Notes: generated by a model not told the origin, from the sequence alone. 64,000 nucleotides of DNA from Mycolicibacterium litorale (GCA_002007745.1 CP019882.1:3596001-3660000), one strand, 5' to 3'; counted from the first letter of the stretch, positions 27,894 through 36,541 are shown. Made by a program: numbers and translations.

Positions 27894-29859
27894 CTGGTGC
27901 GTTCTGGGCCTGTAGCTCGTGCACCCGCTCCGACGAATTGAGTTGCCACGGAACCGAAGTCACCATCACATTGGGCATGAACAGCAGGCGGGTCTTGAGC
28001 CGCAGCGCGCTCTGGTTGTGCAGCACCTGTTCCCACCAGTGCCCGACGACGTACTCGGGGATGAAGACGGTGACGACCGTGCGCGGCGCTTCCTTGCTGA
28101 TCCGCTTGACGTAGTCCAGCACCGGGCGGGTCACCTCGCGGTACGGGGAGGCGACGACCTTGAGGGGAACGGTGATGTCACTGTCCTCCCACTTGTGCAC
28201 CAGCTGGCGGGTCTCGGCGTCGTCGACGTTGACGGTGATGGCTTCCAGCACGTCGGGGCGGGTGGCGCGGGCGTAGGACAACGCCCGCAGTGTCGGCATG
28301 TGCAACTTGGAGACCAGCACGACGGCGTGGTTGCGACTGGGCAGCACCACCTCGCCCTGCTGTGCCTCCTGCTCGGCGAGCTCGCGCGCGACGGTGTCGT
28401 AGTGCTTGTGGATCGCCTTCATCAGCACGAACAGGCTCGTCATCGCCAGGATCGCGATCCAGGCGCCGGCGACGAACTTGGTCACCAGGACCACGATCAG
28501 CACCGCACCGGTAGCGATGAAGCCGATGGTGTTGATCACCCGCGAACGCATCATGTGGCGGCGGGCGCGGGGATCGGTCTCGGTGCGCAGGTGCCGGGTC
28601 CAGTGCCGCACCATGCCGATCTGGCTGAGGGTGAACGACACGAACACCCCGACGATGTACAGCTGGATCAGGGCGGTGACCTCGGCACGGAACGCGACGA
28701 CGAACGCGATCGCCGCCAGCGCCAGGAATAGGATGCCGTTGGAGAACGCGAGCCGGTCACCGCGGGTGTGCAGCTGGCGCGGCAGATAGCGGTCCTGCGC
28801 GAGGATCGATCCCAGCACCGGGAAGCCGTTGAAGGCGGTGTTGGCGGCCAACACCAGGATGAGCGCGGTGACGCCGGTGATCAGCCACAGCCCCAGCGGG
28901 AAGCCCGCGAACACCGTGTCGGCCAGCTGCGCCACCATCGTCTTCTGGTGGTAGTCGGCGGGCGCCCCGCCGAGCTGCTCGAGCGGCCGCTCGGCGATCT
29001 TCACCCCGGTCTCGGTCGCCAGCACGATGATGCCGATCAACAGGGCGACCGCGATGGAACCGAGCAGCAGCAGCGTGGTCGCGGCGTTTTTCGACTTGGG
29101 CTTGCGGAATGCCGGCACGCCGTTGCTGATGGCTTCCACACCGGTCAGCGCCGCACAACCGGACGAGAACGCCCGGGCAACCAGGAACACCAGCGCGAAG
29201 CCCAGCACATCGCCGTGTTCGGAGTGCATCTCGAACTTGGCCGACTCGGCTTGCAGGTGGTTGCCCAGGACGTGGATCTGGAAGAAACCCCAGAACAACA
29301 TGATGAACATGCCGACGATGAAGGCGTAGGTCGGTATGGCGAACGCGGTTCCGGACTCCCGGATACCGCGCAGGTTGGCCGCGGTCAGCAGCACGATCGC
29401 CGCCACCGCGAACGCCACCTTGTGTTGGGCGATGAACGGGAACGCCGAGCCGATGTTGGACATCGCCGACGCCATGGACACGGCCACCGTGAGCACGTAG
29501 TCGACGAGCAGGGCGCTGGCCACCGTCAGCCCCGCGGTCGGCCCCAGATTGGTGGTGACCACCTCGTAGTCGCCACCGCCGGAGGGGTAGGCGTGCACGT
29601 TCTGCCGGTAGGAGGCGACCACCACGAGCATGACCAGGGCGACCGCGACACCGATCCACGGCGCCATCGCATAGGCGGACAACCCGGCGACGGAGAGCAC
29701 CAGGAAGATTTCCTCAGGTGCGTACGCCACCGACGACATGGCGTCGGAGGCGAAGACCGGCAGCGCGATCCGCTTGGGCAGCAGCGTGTGGCTCAGCTTG
29801 TCGCTGCGGAACGGCTGCCCCAAGACCAGCCGACGGGCGGCGGTCGAAAGCTTAGACAC
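27865..29859 (-). CDS. KimA-family APC permease, probable potassium importer (Rv2690c-like)
   Basis: This 664-residue protein has about twelve membrane segments and a cytosolic C-terminal domain of some 200 residues. It matches the KimA/YdaO K+-H+ symporter branch of the APC superfamily at several places: FASDAMSSVAYAPEE, SYRQNVHAYPSGGGDYEVV, LLVDYVLTVAVS, SSGCAALTGVEAISNGVPAF, VLAANTAFNGFPVLGSILAQ, DRLAFSNGI and LHNQSALRLKTRLLF. It is divergent from ceoBC, themselves TrkA-type potassium regulators, so this is probably one K+ uptake locus. GTG 29859 is preferred: a TACTCT -10 (plus 29868-29873) lies 8 nt upstream. ATG 29880 would precede that element. Confidence 0.85.
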   Translation of the reverse strand: MSKLSTAARRLVLGQPFRSDKLSHTLLPKRIALPVFASDAMSSVAYAPEEIFLVLSVAGLSAYAMAPWIGVAVALVMLVVVASYRQNVHAYPSGGGDYEVVTTNLGPTAGLTVASALLVDYVLTVAVSMASAMSNIGSAFPFIAQHKVAFAVAAIVLLTAANLRGIRESGTAFAIPTYAFIVGMFIMLFWGFFQIHVLGNHLQAESAKFEMHSEHGDVLGFALVFLVARAFSSGCAALTGVEAISNGVPAFRKPKSKNAATTLLLLGSIAVALLIGIIVLATETGVKIAERPLEQLGGAPADYHQKTMVAQLADTVFAGFPLGLWLITGVTALILVLAANTAFNGFPVLGSILAQDRYLPRQLHTRGDRLAFSNGILFLALAAIAFVVAFRAEVTALIQLYIVGVFVSFTLSQIGMVRHWTRHLRTETDPRARRHMMRSRVINTIGFIATGAVLIVVLVTKFVAGAWIAILAMTSLFVLMKAIHKHYDTVARELAEQEAQQGEVVLPSRNHAVVLVSKLHMPTLRALSYARATRPDVLEAITVNVDDAETRQLVHKWEDSDITVPLKVVASPYREVTRPVLDYVKRISKEAPRTVVTVFIPEYVVGHWWEQVLHNQSALRLKTRLLFMPNVMVTSVPWQLNSSERVHELQAQNAPGDVRRGFLE

Positions 29860-29902
29860 GAGTGCCAAGAGTAAGCCCATGCCGCTTTGGCTGTAGCGTT
29901 CC

Positions 29903-29925
29903 CCATACGGTCGTTGTCCGTATGG
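29903..29925. promoter_or_regulatory. Inverted repeat between the KimA-type permease and ceoB
   Basis: CCATACGG (29903-29910) and CCGTATGG (29918-29925) form a perfect 8-bp inverted repeat around a 7-nt spacer in the 133-bp divergent gap. It could be a shared operator for the potassium genes. No RNA polymerase stop signal is expected between divergent starts, so a terminator is unlikely. Confidence 0.5.
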
Positions 29926-29992
29926 ATTGGTCAGCCACTTTTCGGCCCCGGTCGGTACGGGCCGACGCACGACGTAGCCGAGAGGACTCCAG

Positions 29993-30670
29993 GTGCGGGT
30001 AGTGGTGATGGGGTGCGGCCGGGTGGGCGCCTCGCTGGCCGACGCGCTGTCCCGGATCGGGCATGACGTCGCGATCATCGACAGGGACCCGACCGCTTTC
30101 CACCGGCTCTCGCCGGACTTCTCCGGGGAGCGGGTCCTGGGCATGGGGTTCGACCGAGAAGTGCTGCTGCGCTCGGGAATCCAGAATGCGGACGCGTTCG
30201 CGGCGGTGTCCTCCGGTGACAACTCGAACATCATCTCCGCGCGGGTGGCCCGCGAGACGTTCGGCGTACAGCGGGTGGTGGCCCGCATCTATGACGCCAA
30301 ACGCGCCGCGGTCTATGAACGCCTCGGCATCCCGACGGTGGCTACTGTGCCGTGGACCACCGACCGGCTGCTCAACGCGCTGGTGCGCGACACCGAGACC
30401 ACCAAATGGCGCGATCCCACCGGGACCGTGGCCGTCGCCGAGGCGACGCTGCACGAGGGATGGGTGGGCCACCGCATCACTTCGCTGGAGGAGGCGACCG
30501 GCGCCCGGGTCGCGTTCGTGATCCGGTTCGGCACCGGGATCCTGCCCGAGGCCAAGACCGTCGTTCAGTCCGGTGATCAGGTGTACATCGCGGCGGTGTC
30601 CGGGCGCGCCGCCGAAGCGCTGGCCATCGCCGCGCTGCCGCCCGGTCCGGACGTCGGAGAGGGGCACTGA
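29993..30670 (+). CDS. ceoB: TrkA-type potassium uptake regulator CeoB
   Basis: This 225-residue protein has an RCK_N Rossmann domain (VVVMGCGRVGASLADALSRIGH, IIDRDP, NADAFAAVSSGDNSNI) and a C-terminal RCK_C domain (AEATLHEGWVGHRI, VVQSGDQVYIAAVSG). Such proteins bind NAD(H) or nucleotides and gate K+ transporters. GTG 29993 follows AGAGGA at suitable spacing. The ceoC ATG comes one base after its stop. M. tuberculosis has the same pair (Rv2691-Rv2692), shown to respond to potassium. Confidence 0.9.
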   Translation: MRVVVMGCGRVGASLADALSRIGHDVAIIDRDPTAFHRLSPDFSGERVLGMGFDREVLLRSGIQNADAFAAVSSGDNSNIISARVARETFGVQRVVARIYDAKRAAVYERLGIPTVATVPWTTDRLLNALVRDTETTKWRDPTGTVAVAEATLHEGWVGHRITSLEEATGARVAFVIRFGTGILPEAKTVVQSGDQVYIAAVSGRAAEALAIAALPPGPDVGEGH

Positions 30671-30671
30671 G

Positions 30672-31355
30672 ATGGGCGACAAGCGACTGAAGGTGGCCAT
30701 CGCCGGAGCCGGGGCCGTCGGCCGGTCGATCGCCCGTGAGCTGCTCGAGAGCGAGCACGAGGTGACGCTCATCGAGCGCAATGCCGAACACATCGACGTC
30801 GACGCCATCCCGGCCGCGCACTGGCGGCTCGGCGACGCCTGTGAGATCAGCCTGCTGGAGTCGGTGCACCTGCAGGAGTTCGACGTGGTGGTGGCCGCCA
30901 CCGGCGACGACAAGGCCAACGTGGTGCTCTCGCTGCTGGCCAAGACGGAGTTCGCCGTGTCGCGGGTGGTGGCCCGGGTCAACGATCCACGCAACGAGTG
31001 GCTCTTCGACAGCTCGTGGGGCGTCGACGTGGCGGTGTCCACCCCCCGCATGCTGGCCTCGCTGGTCGAGGAGGCGGTCGCGGTGGGCGATCTGGTGCGC
31101 CTGATGCAGTTCCGCAAGGGCCACGCCAACCTTGTGGAGATCACTCTGCCCGATGACACGCCGTGGGGCGGCCGCCCGGTGCGCAAACTGGTGCTCCCCC
31201 GCGATGCCGCGCTGGTGACGATCTTGCGCGGCCAGCGGGTGATCGTGCCGGAGTCCGACGAGCCCCTGGAAGGCGGTGACGAGCTGTTGTTCGTCGCAGC
31301 CCCCGAGGTCGAGGACGAGCTGCGCGCGACGGTGCTGTCGGCGACGACCAGCTGA
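30672..31355 (+). CDS. ceoC: TrkA-type potassium uptake regulator CeoC
   Basis: This 227-residue partner of CeoB has the same architecture: RCK_N (VAIAGAGAVGRSIARELLES, LIERN, VVVAATGDDKANVVLSLLAK, RVVARVNDPRNEWLF) and RCK_C (NLVEITLPDDTPWGGRPVRKL, LEGGDELLFVAAPE). Start MGDKRLK at 30672 lies one base past the ceoB stop; the earlier in-frame ATG would overlap ceoB by 98 bp without conserved sequence. Heteromeric assembly with CeoB is inferred from the pairing. Confidence 0.9.
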   Translation: MGDKRLKVAIAGAGAVGRSIARELLESEHEVTLIERNAEHIDVDAIPAAHWRLGDACEISLLESVHLQEFDVVVAATGDDKANVVLSLLAKTEFAVSRVVARVNDPRNEWLFDSSWGVDVAVSTPRMLASLVEEAVAVGDLVRLMQFRKGHANLVEITLPDDTPWGGRPVRKLVLPRDAALVTILRGQRVIVPESDEPLEGGDELLFVAAPEVEDELRATVLSATTS

Positions 31356-31368
31356 CGGCGACGCGGAC

Positions 31369-32790
31369 CTAGCCCGTCCTGGCCGCGGCCGGTGGCGGCC
31401 CGTCCCGGTCGTGGCAGGCGGCAAGCGCCGCCGAGGAATCCACCGGCAGGCTGGCGGTGTCGTCGCGGATACCCACCGCGGACACCAGCCCGGCGACAGC
31501 CAGCAGCAGCGCGGTGACCACCGCTGCGTGCCGGAAGCCGGCCGAACTCATTGCCCCGCCGACGATCAGTGCGGCGAACGCGATCGCGATCAGCCCCGAC
31601 ACCCGGGCGACGGCGTTGTTGATCGCCGAGCCGATGCCGCTCTGTGCCGGGTCCACCGCGGCCAGGACCGCTGCCGTCAGCGGTGACACCGTGACCGACA
31701 GCCCGAGGCCGAACAAGACCAGACCGGGCACCGTCTGCAGCCAGACGCTGCCCGGCGTCACCGCCATCCAGCCGAAGCCCGCCGCGGCGATCAGCGGCCC
31801 CACAGCCATGAAGCGCCGCGGCCCATGCCGGCCGGCCAGCTCACCGAACCGCGCGGCCAGCAGAAACGACAGGACCGGCACCGGCAGCGTCGCCAGCCCG
31901 GCCGCGACGGGCGACAACCGCCCCACCTCCTGCAGGAACAGCGCCACCAGCAGCAGCCCCAGGGAAACGCCCGCATAGAGGAACACGGTGGCGAGGTTGC
32001 CGACCGTGAAATTGCGGGCGGCGAAGATTGCGGGCGGCAGCATCGGGTGCGCCGCGCGGCGCTCCCACCAGGCGAATGCCACCAGAGCGGCCGGGCCGAC
32101 GACCAGCGCGGCGAGGATCACCGGGTGCGTCCAGCCCAGTCGCTGCTGCTCGATCATCGCGAACACCGTCGCGCTCAGGCCGACGACGGTCAGCAGCGCG
32201 CCGCCGCCGTCGATACCGCCACCCCGGCGCGCCGGCACGTCGGCCACCCGACCGGACAGCGCCAGCGTCACGGCCAGCGGGAGCAGGTTGACTGCGAACA
32301 CCCAACGCCAGCCGAGGGTTTCGACCAGAACCCCGCCCAGCAGCGGACCGATCACAAACGCCGTACCGGTCCAGGCCGTCCAGACGCCGATCGCCCGGGA
32401 TTGCGCGGACCCGGTGAACCGGGCGTTGAGCATGGCCAGCGAGCTGGGCACCAGAAAGGCCGCACCGACTCCCTGCAGACATCGCGCGGCGATCAACACC
32501 ACGCCGGTCGGCGCCGCCGCGCACAGCAGCGAGGCGAGGCCGAACAAGATCAGACCGGCACGCAGCACGGTCAAACGCCCGAACGTGTCGGAGATCGCCC
32601 CGGCGACCAGGATGAGCGCGCCCAAGGTGAGCAGGTAGCCGTCGACCACCCACTGCTGGGTGAGCAGGCCACCGCCGAGCTCGGCGCTGATGGCGGGCAG
32701 CGCCAGGTTCACCACTGAACCGTCGAGGAACGCGACGAACGAGGCGAGCACCGCGACGGCGACCAGCAGACGCTCGTCGCGGTCAACCAC
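31369..32790 (-). CDS. MFS drug-export-type transporter (DHA2-like)
   Basis: This 473-residue protein has twelve or more membrane segments and the major facilitator pattern. VLASFVAFLDGSVVNLALPA is the typical first helix of EmrB/QacA-type proton-drug antiporters; motif A appears as ISDTFGRLTVLRAG and motif C-like sequence as GPLLGGVLVETLGWRWVFAVN. The start is GTG 32790. It is convergent with ceoC and lies 6 bp downstream of the DUF3159 gene. The substrate is unknown. Confidence 0.85.
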   Translation of the reverse strand: MVDRDERLLVAVAVLASFVAFLDGSVVNLALPAISAELGGGLLTQQWVVDGYLLTLGALILVAGAISDTFGRLTVLRAGLILFGLASLLCAAAPTGVVLIAARCLQGVGAAFLVPSSLAMLNARFTGSAQSRAIGVWTAWTGTAFVIGPLLGGVLVETLGWRWVFAVNLLPLAVTLALSGRVADVPARRGGGIDGGGALLTVVGLSATVFAMIEQQRLGWTHPVILAALVVGPAALVAFAWWERRAAHPMLPPAIFAARNFTVGNLATVFLYAGVSLGLLLVALFLQEVGRLSPVAAGLATLPVPVLSFLLAARFGELAGRHGPRRFMAVGPLIAAAGFGWMAVTPGSVWLQTVPGLVLFGLGLSVTVSPLTAAVLAAVDPAQSGIGSAINNAVARVSGLIAIAFAALIVGGAMSSAGFRHAAVVTALLLAVAGLVSAVGIRDDTASLPVDSSAALAACHDRDGPPPAAARTG

Positions 32791-32796
32791 GGCGGA

Positions 32797-33513
32797 TCAG
32801 TCGCTGGCCGGCGCGGTGTCGGTGGGAGTGCTGTCAGGCTCGCGGCTCTCCGCGTGGGCCGCATGCACCGCCCGCTGGGCCACACGGATCGCGAGGTAGG
32901 TGACCAGCGCGGCGACCGCGGTCAGCGGCCACCCCATCGCGATGCGGGCCACCCCGAGCCAACCGGTCTGGTCGAGGTCGTAGAGGTGGCGCTGCACGAC
33001 GAATCGGGAGCCGAACACCAGTACCCAGGTGATGGTGGCGAGGTCGAAGGCCAGCACGGCGCGCCGGCTGGCACGCCAGCCGCGGTCGTGACTGTTGACC
33101 CAACTCCAGATGTAGCCCACCACCGGCCGGCGGATCACCACCGAGACCGCGAACACCGCGGCCCAGATCAGCGACGTCCAGATGCCGAGCAGGAAGTAAC
33201 CCTTGGAGGCCCCGACGAACCACGCGATCAGGGCGCTGATGCCGACCCCGATGAAGCCCGAGACGGCGGGCTGCACGGAATCGTGGCGGATCAGTCGCCA
33301 CACCAGGATCAGGGCGGCCACACCCAGTGCCGAAGCGATGGCGGGCACCAGTCCGAACGCCGTGTTGACAGGGACCAGCACCGCGACGGGCAACGCTGAA
33401 TAGATCAGGCCGCTGACGCCGCCCATCTGCGCCAGGAGTGCCTGGGCGGGAGTTTTCTCGGCGGGAGCGTCGTCGGCGTGTTCGGTGTCGTCGGTGGAAT
33501 TCACGGGCTTCAC
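32797..33513 (-). CDS. DUF3159 family membrane protein
   Basis: This 238-residue protein has five or six membrane segments between a charged N-terminus and a polar tail. Conserved-looking stretches are MGGVSGLIYSALPVAVLVPV, RRPVVGYIWSWVNSHD and FDLATITWVLVFGSRFVVQR. It sits between the exporter and an OB-fold protein, a place where M. tuberculosis also has a membrane protein (Rv2693c). Start GTG 33513. Function unknown. Confidence 0.78.
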   Translation of the reverse strand: MKPVNSTDDTEHADDAPAEKTPAQALLAQMGGVSGLIYSALPVAVLVPVNTAFGLVPAIASALGVAALILVWRLIRHDSVQPAVSGFIGVGISALIAWFVGASKGYFLLGIWTSLIWAAVFAVSVVIRRPVVGYIWSWVNSHDRGWRASRRAVLAFDLATITWVLVFGSRFVVQRHLYDLDQTGWLGVARIAMGWPLTAVAALVTYLAIRVAQRAVHAAHAESREPDSTPTDTAPASD

Positions 33514-33550
33514 CGGCGGCAGAGTCCGGTCGCGACGCTGACGGGAGGGA

Positions 33551-33921
33551 TCAAGTCTGAATCTCGTAGTGCGGGTTGTAGATGGCTTTCGTGCCGTTCT
33601 CCAGCGTGCCGAGCCGGCCGCGTACTCGCAGGGCGCGGCCCGACTCGATGCCGGGGATCCTGCGCTGGCCCAACCAGACCAGCGTCACGGTGTCGGTGCC
33701 GTCGAACAACTCGGCGCGCACCCCCCGGCGCAGCCTTTGGCATTCATCTCGACGCTGCGCAGGGTTCCGACCATGGTGACCTCTTGGCCGCGCTGACAGT
33801 CGATGGCCCGCTGCGCGCCGGTACTCGCGGCCTCGTCAGTCAGTTCCTCGACGTCGCGCTGCTCAGGGTCCTCCGTCAACCGACGGGTCAGACGGCGGAC
33901 AAAACTTTCGGCCGTAGCCAT
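33551..33921 (-). pseudogene. OB-fold nucleic-acid-binding protein (Rv2694c-like), frameshifted
   Basis: The first 68 residues (MATAESFVRRLTRRLTEDPE, ELTDEAASTGAQRAIDCQRG, QEVTMVGTLRSVEMNAKGCAGG) match the start of Rv2694c, a short OB-fold protein. In the six-C run at 33721-33726 one base is missing; the open frame then ends 30 bp on. With the base restored, VRAELFDGTDTVTLVWLGQR, RIPGIESGRALRVRGRLGTL and ENGTKAIYNPHYEIQT follow to the TGA at 33551, completing a normal 123-residue protein. Conservation up to the last residue argues for a sequencing error or a very recent mutation. Confidence 0.85.
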
Positions 33922-33984
33922 GGCCTCTCCTGATACTTCAGCGGATCACAATGCCAACGCAACGGTAGACCTCTTGGTTCCCTA

Positions 33985-33998
33985 ATGCCACGTGGCAT
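33985..33998. promoter_or_regulatory. 14-bp palindrome in a divergent promoter region
   Basis: ATGCCACGTGGCAT is a perfect palindrome between the OB-fold gene (start 33921) and the hydrolase gene (start 34044). Its position suggests an operator, but no known mycobacterial regulator is assigned to it here. Confidence 0.35.
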
Positions 33999-34043
33999 AC
34001 CCGTCCCGGCGGAGCTCAATCAGCGGCAGGGCACGATCAGGGT

Positions 34044-34757
34044 ATGGCGATCGACTTGCGCGGAGTTTCCGCGGTTCTGCTGCCCGGAACCGGTTCCGAC
34101 GACGATTACGTCTATCGGGTGTTCGCCGGGCCGCTGCACGCGGTCGGCGCGGTGGTCACGACCCCCAAACCGCAGCCGTCCCGGCTGGTCGCCGGGTATC
34201 TCGAGGCGCTCGACGATGCCGCCCGGCAGGGACCGATCGTGGTGGGCGGAGTGTCCATCGGGGCGGCGGTGTCGCTGGCGTGGGCATTGGCGCATCCGAC
34301 GCACACGGTCGCGGTGCTGGCCGCCCTGCCCGCCTGGACCGGAATGCCGCACGAGGCCCCCGCGGCGCTGGCCGCGCGCCACACCGCCCGTCAGCTGCGC
34401 AGCGACGGTCTGGTGGCCACCGCAGCGCAGATGCGCGCCTCGAGCCCGGCGTGGCTGGGCGACGAGCTGACACGAAGCTGGCTGGGTCAATGGCCCGATC
34501 TGCCCGACGCCATGGAGGAGGCGGCCGCCTACCCCGCGCCGAGCGTCGACGAGTTGGAGCGCCTCAGTGTGCCGTTGGGTGTGGTCGCCGCCGCCGACGA
34601 CCCGATCCATCCGCTGGAGGTGGCGCTGGAATGGGTCACTGCGGCACCGCGTGCGGCGCTGCGGACGGTCACGCTCGACGAATTCGGGCCGGAGCCAACG
34701 GTTCTCGGGGCGGCGTGTTTAGCGGCGCTCGACGATGCAGGCGACGAAGGAGCCTGA
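34044..34757 (+). CDS. Alpha/beta hydrolase family protein (Rv2695-like)
   Basis: This 237-residue cytosolic protein has an alpha/beta hydrolase core: AVLLPGTGSDDDYVYRVF for the oxyanion strand, the nucleophile elbow VVGGVSIGAAVSLAWA (GxSxG), and AAADDPIHP for the acidic residue. No convincing catalytic His follows the acid, where only HTAR-type and IHPLE His residues are seen, so activity is uncertain. The ATG at 34044 opens MAIDLRGVSAVLLPG. Substrate unknown; the position matches Rv2695. Confidence 0.8.
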   Translation: MAIDLRGVSAVLLPGTGSDDDYVYRVFAGPLHAVGAVVTTPKPQPSRLVAGYLEALDDAARQGPIVVGGVSIGAAVSLAWALAHPTHTVAVLAALPAWTGMPHEAPAALAARHTARQLRSDGLVATAAQMRASSPAWLGDELTRSWLGQWPDLPDAMEEAAAYPAPSVDELERLSVPLGVVAAADDPIHPLEVALEWVTAAPRAALRTVTLDEFGPEPTVLGAACLAALDDAGDEGA

Positions 34758-34777
34758 GGAGGAGAGCGCCGGCCTGA

Positions 34778-35572
34778 TTAGCCGCCGGTGCTGGTGCTGC
34801 GCAGCTGCTGCATAGCCGAACCGGACGCGCTGCGGCGCTCGGTCGGCAGCTCACCCTGCTGCATCTGCTGCTGCAATGCCTGTTGGGCCGCGACCATCTG
34901 GGCCTGCTGGGCGGCGGCCTGCCGCAGCTGTTCCAGCATCGGTTCGGGCAGCTGCACGGGCAGCGGCGTCCGCACCGGCATCGGGGTGTCCCCACGACGA
35001 ACGACAGTGTCACCCAAGGCTTCCCGAGCTTCGGCCACCAAATTCTGCATTGCCTCCGGCGCACCGTTGACCACACAGCGGATCATCCACCGGTAGCCGT
35101 CGACGCCGATGAAGCGCACCACACCCGCGCCCGTGCCGACCACTTCCCGGCCCCACGGTCCGTCCTCGATGGAGACGCGGGCGTTGTCCTTGCGCAACGA
35201 GTCGGCCAGTTCACCGGCCACCTCGCGCCACAGGCCGGGCGATTTCGGCGCCGCATAGGCGGCGATGGTGAACCGTCCGTTGGCGGTCACCACCCAGACC
35301 GCGCTCGGCACACCCACCTCGTTGAGTTCCACCTGAACCTGCCCGGCCGGCGGCATCGGGACCAGCACCGAGCCGAGGTCGAGCCGGGCCTGCGCGGCAT
35401 CCTCGGGGTTGTCGAAGTCCTCAATATCGAAGGGTCCGCCGTCGTAGCCGCCGTCGACGTCGGGTTCGGCGGGCTCGGAACTGGCCCGAACCGCCGGGGT
35501 TTCCCCGGTGTCAGTGGTGTCCGGGGCTTGGCCGCCGGTTTCTTGCTCGTTCTTACGTCTGCCGAATGCCAT
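34778..35572 (-). CDS. DUF3710 family protein (Rv2696c-like)
   Basis: This 264-residue protein has a basic start (MAFGRRKNEQE), an acidic linker, a central DUF3710 domain (ARLDLGSVLVPMP, VGVPSAVWVV-like VGVPSAVWVVTANGRF, GTGAGVVRFIGVDGYRWM) and a Gln-rich C-terminus (QAAAQQAQMVAAQQ, QQQMQQG). It lies directly downstream of dut; its start region overlaps the dut stop (GTGATG), so either ATG 35572 or GTG 35575 may be used. It is probably co-transcribed with dut. Function unknown. Confidence 0.82.
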   Translation of the reverse strand: MAFGRRKNEQETGGQAPDTTDTGETPAVRASSEPAEPDVDGGYDGGPFDIEDFDNPEDAAQARLDLGSVLVPMPPAGQVQVELNEVGVPSAVWVVTANGRFTIAAYAAPKSPGLWREVAGELADSLRKDNARVSIEDGPWGREVVGTGAGVVRFIGVDGYRWMIRCVVNGAPEAMQNLVAEAREALGDTVVRRGDTPMPVRTPLPVQLPEPMLEQLRQAAAQQAQMVAAQQALQQQMQQGELPTERRSASGSAMQQLRSTSTGG

Positions 35573-36035
35573 CACAAACTCGCATGTCCGCCGGAGGATC
35601 CGTGGCCGCCCTCGCCACGAGTGGTGTCAGCCAGTCCAGCCTCGTCGAACGAGACCACCTCGACCAGCTCTGGTAGTTCGACCCGCTGGACCAGCAACTG
35701 GGCGATGCGGTCACCGCGTCGAATGGAGATCGGCGCGGTGGGGTCGAGGTTGATCAACGACACTCTGATCTCGCCGCGATAGCCGGCGTCGATGGTGCCG
35801 GGGCTGTTGACGATCGAAAGCCCAACGCGCGCAGCCAATCCGGAGCGGGGATGGACAAGACCAACCATGCCGTGCGGGATTGCCACGGCAATCCCGGTGC
35901 CTACCAGCGCGCGCTGCCCGGGGCGAGTTCGACATCCTCGGCACTGAAGAGATCGACACCGGCGTCGCCGTCGTGGGCGCGGCTGGGCATCGGAAGATCG
36001 CGGTCGAGGCGAACCACCGCGAGACTGGTCGGCAC
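35572..36035 (-). pseudogene. dut: dUTP diphosphatase (dUTPase), frameshifted
   Basis: The trimeric dUTPase removes dUTP and supplies dUMP for dTMP synthesis. The N-terminal part from GTG 36035 reads [40 protein letters not shown] (motif 1, DAGVDL). At 35917-35923 one C or G is missing; the next frame continues [39 protein letters not shown] (motifs 2-3, with IDAGYRGE), [15 protein letters not shown] (motif 4) and the Gly-rich motif 5 tail [15 protein letters not shown]. All five motifs survive across the two frames. Because dut is normally essential, an assembly error is the likeliest cause. TAGTCT (plus 36044-36049) is 8 nt before the GTG, a leaderless -10. Confidence 0.88.
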
Positions 36036-36043
36036 GATGCCAC

Positions 36044-36053
36044 AGACTACCCT
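36044..36053. promoter_or_regulatory. Overlapping divergent -10 elements of dut and the DUF3093 gene
   Basis: On the minus strand TAGTCT (36044-36049) ends 8 nt before the dut GTG; on the plus strand TACCCT (36048-36053) ends 7 nt before GTG 36061. The two hexamers share two base pairs, so RNA polymerase could not occupy both at once. Both fit TANNNT and imply leaderless transcripts. Confidence 0.45.
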
Positions 36054-36060
36054 TGGCCGC

Positions 36061-36537
36061 GTGTCTGGTTCGCGTGTGACCTCGCAAACCGTGCGGTATC
36101 GCGAGCGGTTGTGGGTGCCTTGGTGGTGGTGGCCGCTCGGCTTCGGACTGGCGGCGCTCATCGCCAAGGAGGTCAACATGGGCGTGCGGACGCTGCCGCC
36201 CTGGCTGCCCTACCTGCTGCTCGGCGCCGTCGCGGCGGGCGTGCTGTTGTGGATGAGCCGCACCGAGGTCCTGGTGGTCAGTGACGGCGCGACCACGGAG
36301 CTGTGGGCCGGCCAGGCTCATCTACCCATGTCGGTGGTGTCCCGGTCGGCGGAGATCCCGAGGACGGCGAAGTCCGCCGCGCTGGGACGCCAGCTCGATC
36401 CGGCCGCCTTCGTCCTGCACCGGGGCTGGGTGGGCCCACTGGTCCTGGTCGTTCTCGACGATCCCGATGACCCGACCCCGTACTGGCTGGTGAGCGCGCG
36501 TCACCCGGATCGGGTGCTCTCGGCGTTGCGCAGTTAG
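36061..36537 (+). CDS. DUF3093 family membrane protein (Rv2698-like)
   Basis: This 158-residue protein has two membrane segments ([20 protein letters not shown] and [17 protein letters not shown]) followed by a cytosolic domain of about 95 residues ([57 protein letters not shown]), the DUF3093 arrangement. GTG 36061 is favoured by a TACCCT -10 element 7 nt upstream; ATG 36037 is an alternative that would place the -10 inside the gene. Function unknown; divergent from dut. Confidence 0.82.
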   Translation: MSGSRVTSQTVRYRERLWVPWWWWPLGFGLAALIAKEVNMGVRTLPPWLPYLLLGAVAAGVLLWMSRTEVLVVSDGATTELWAGQAHLPMSVVSRSAEIPRTAKSAALGRQLDPAAFVLHRGWVGPLVLVVLDDPDDPTPYWLVSARHPDRVLSALRS

Positions 36538-36541
36538 ACGC

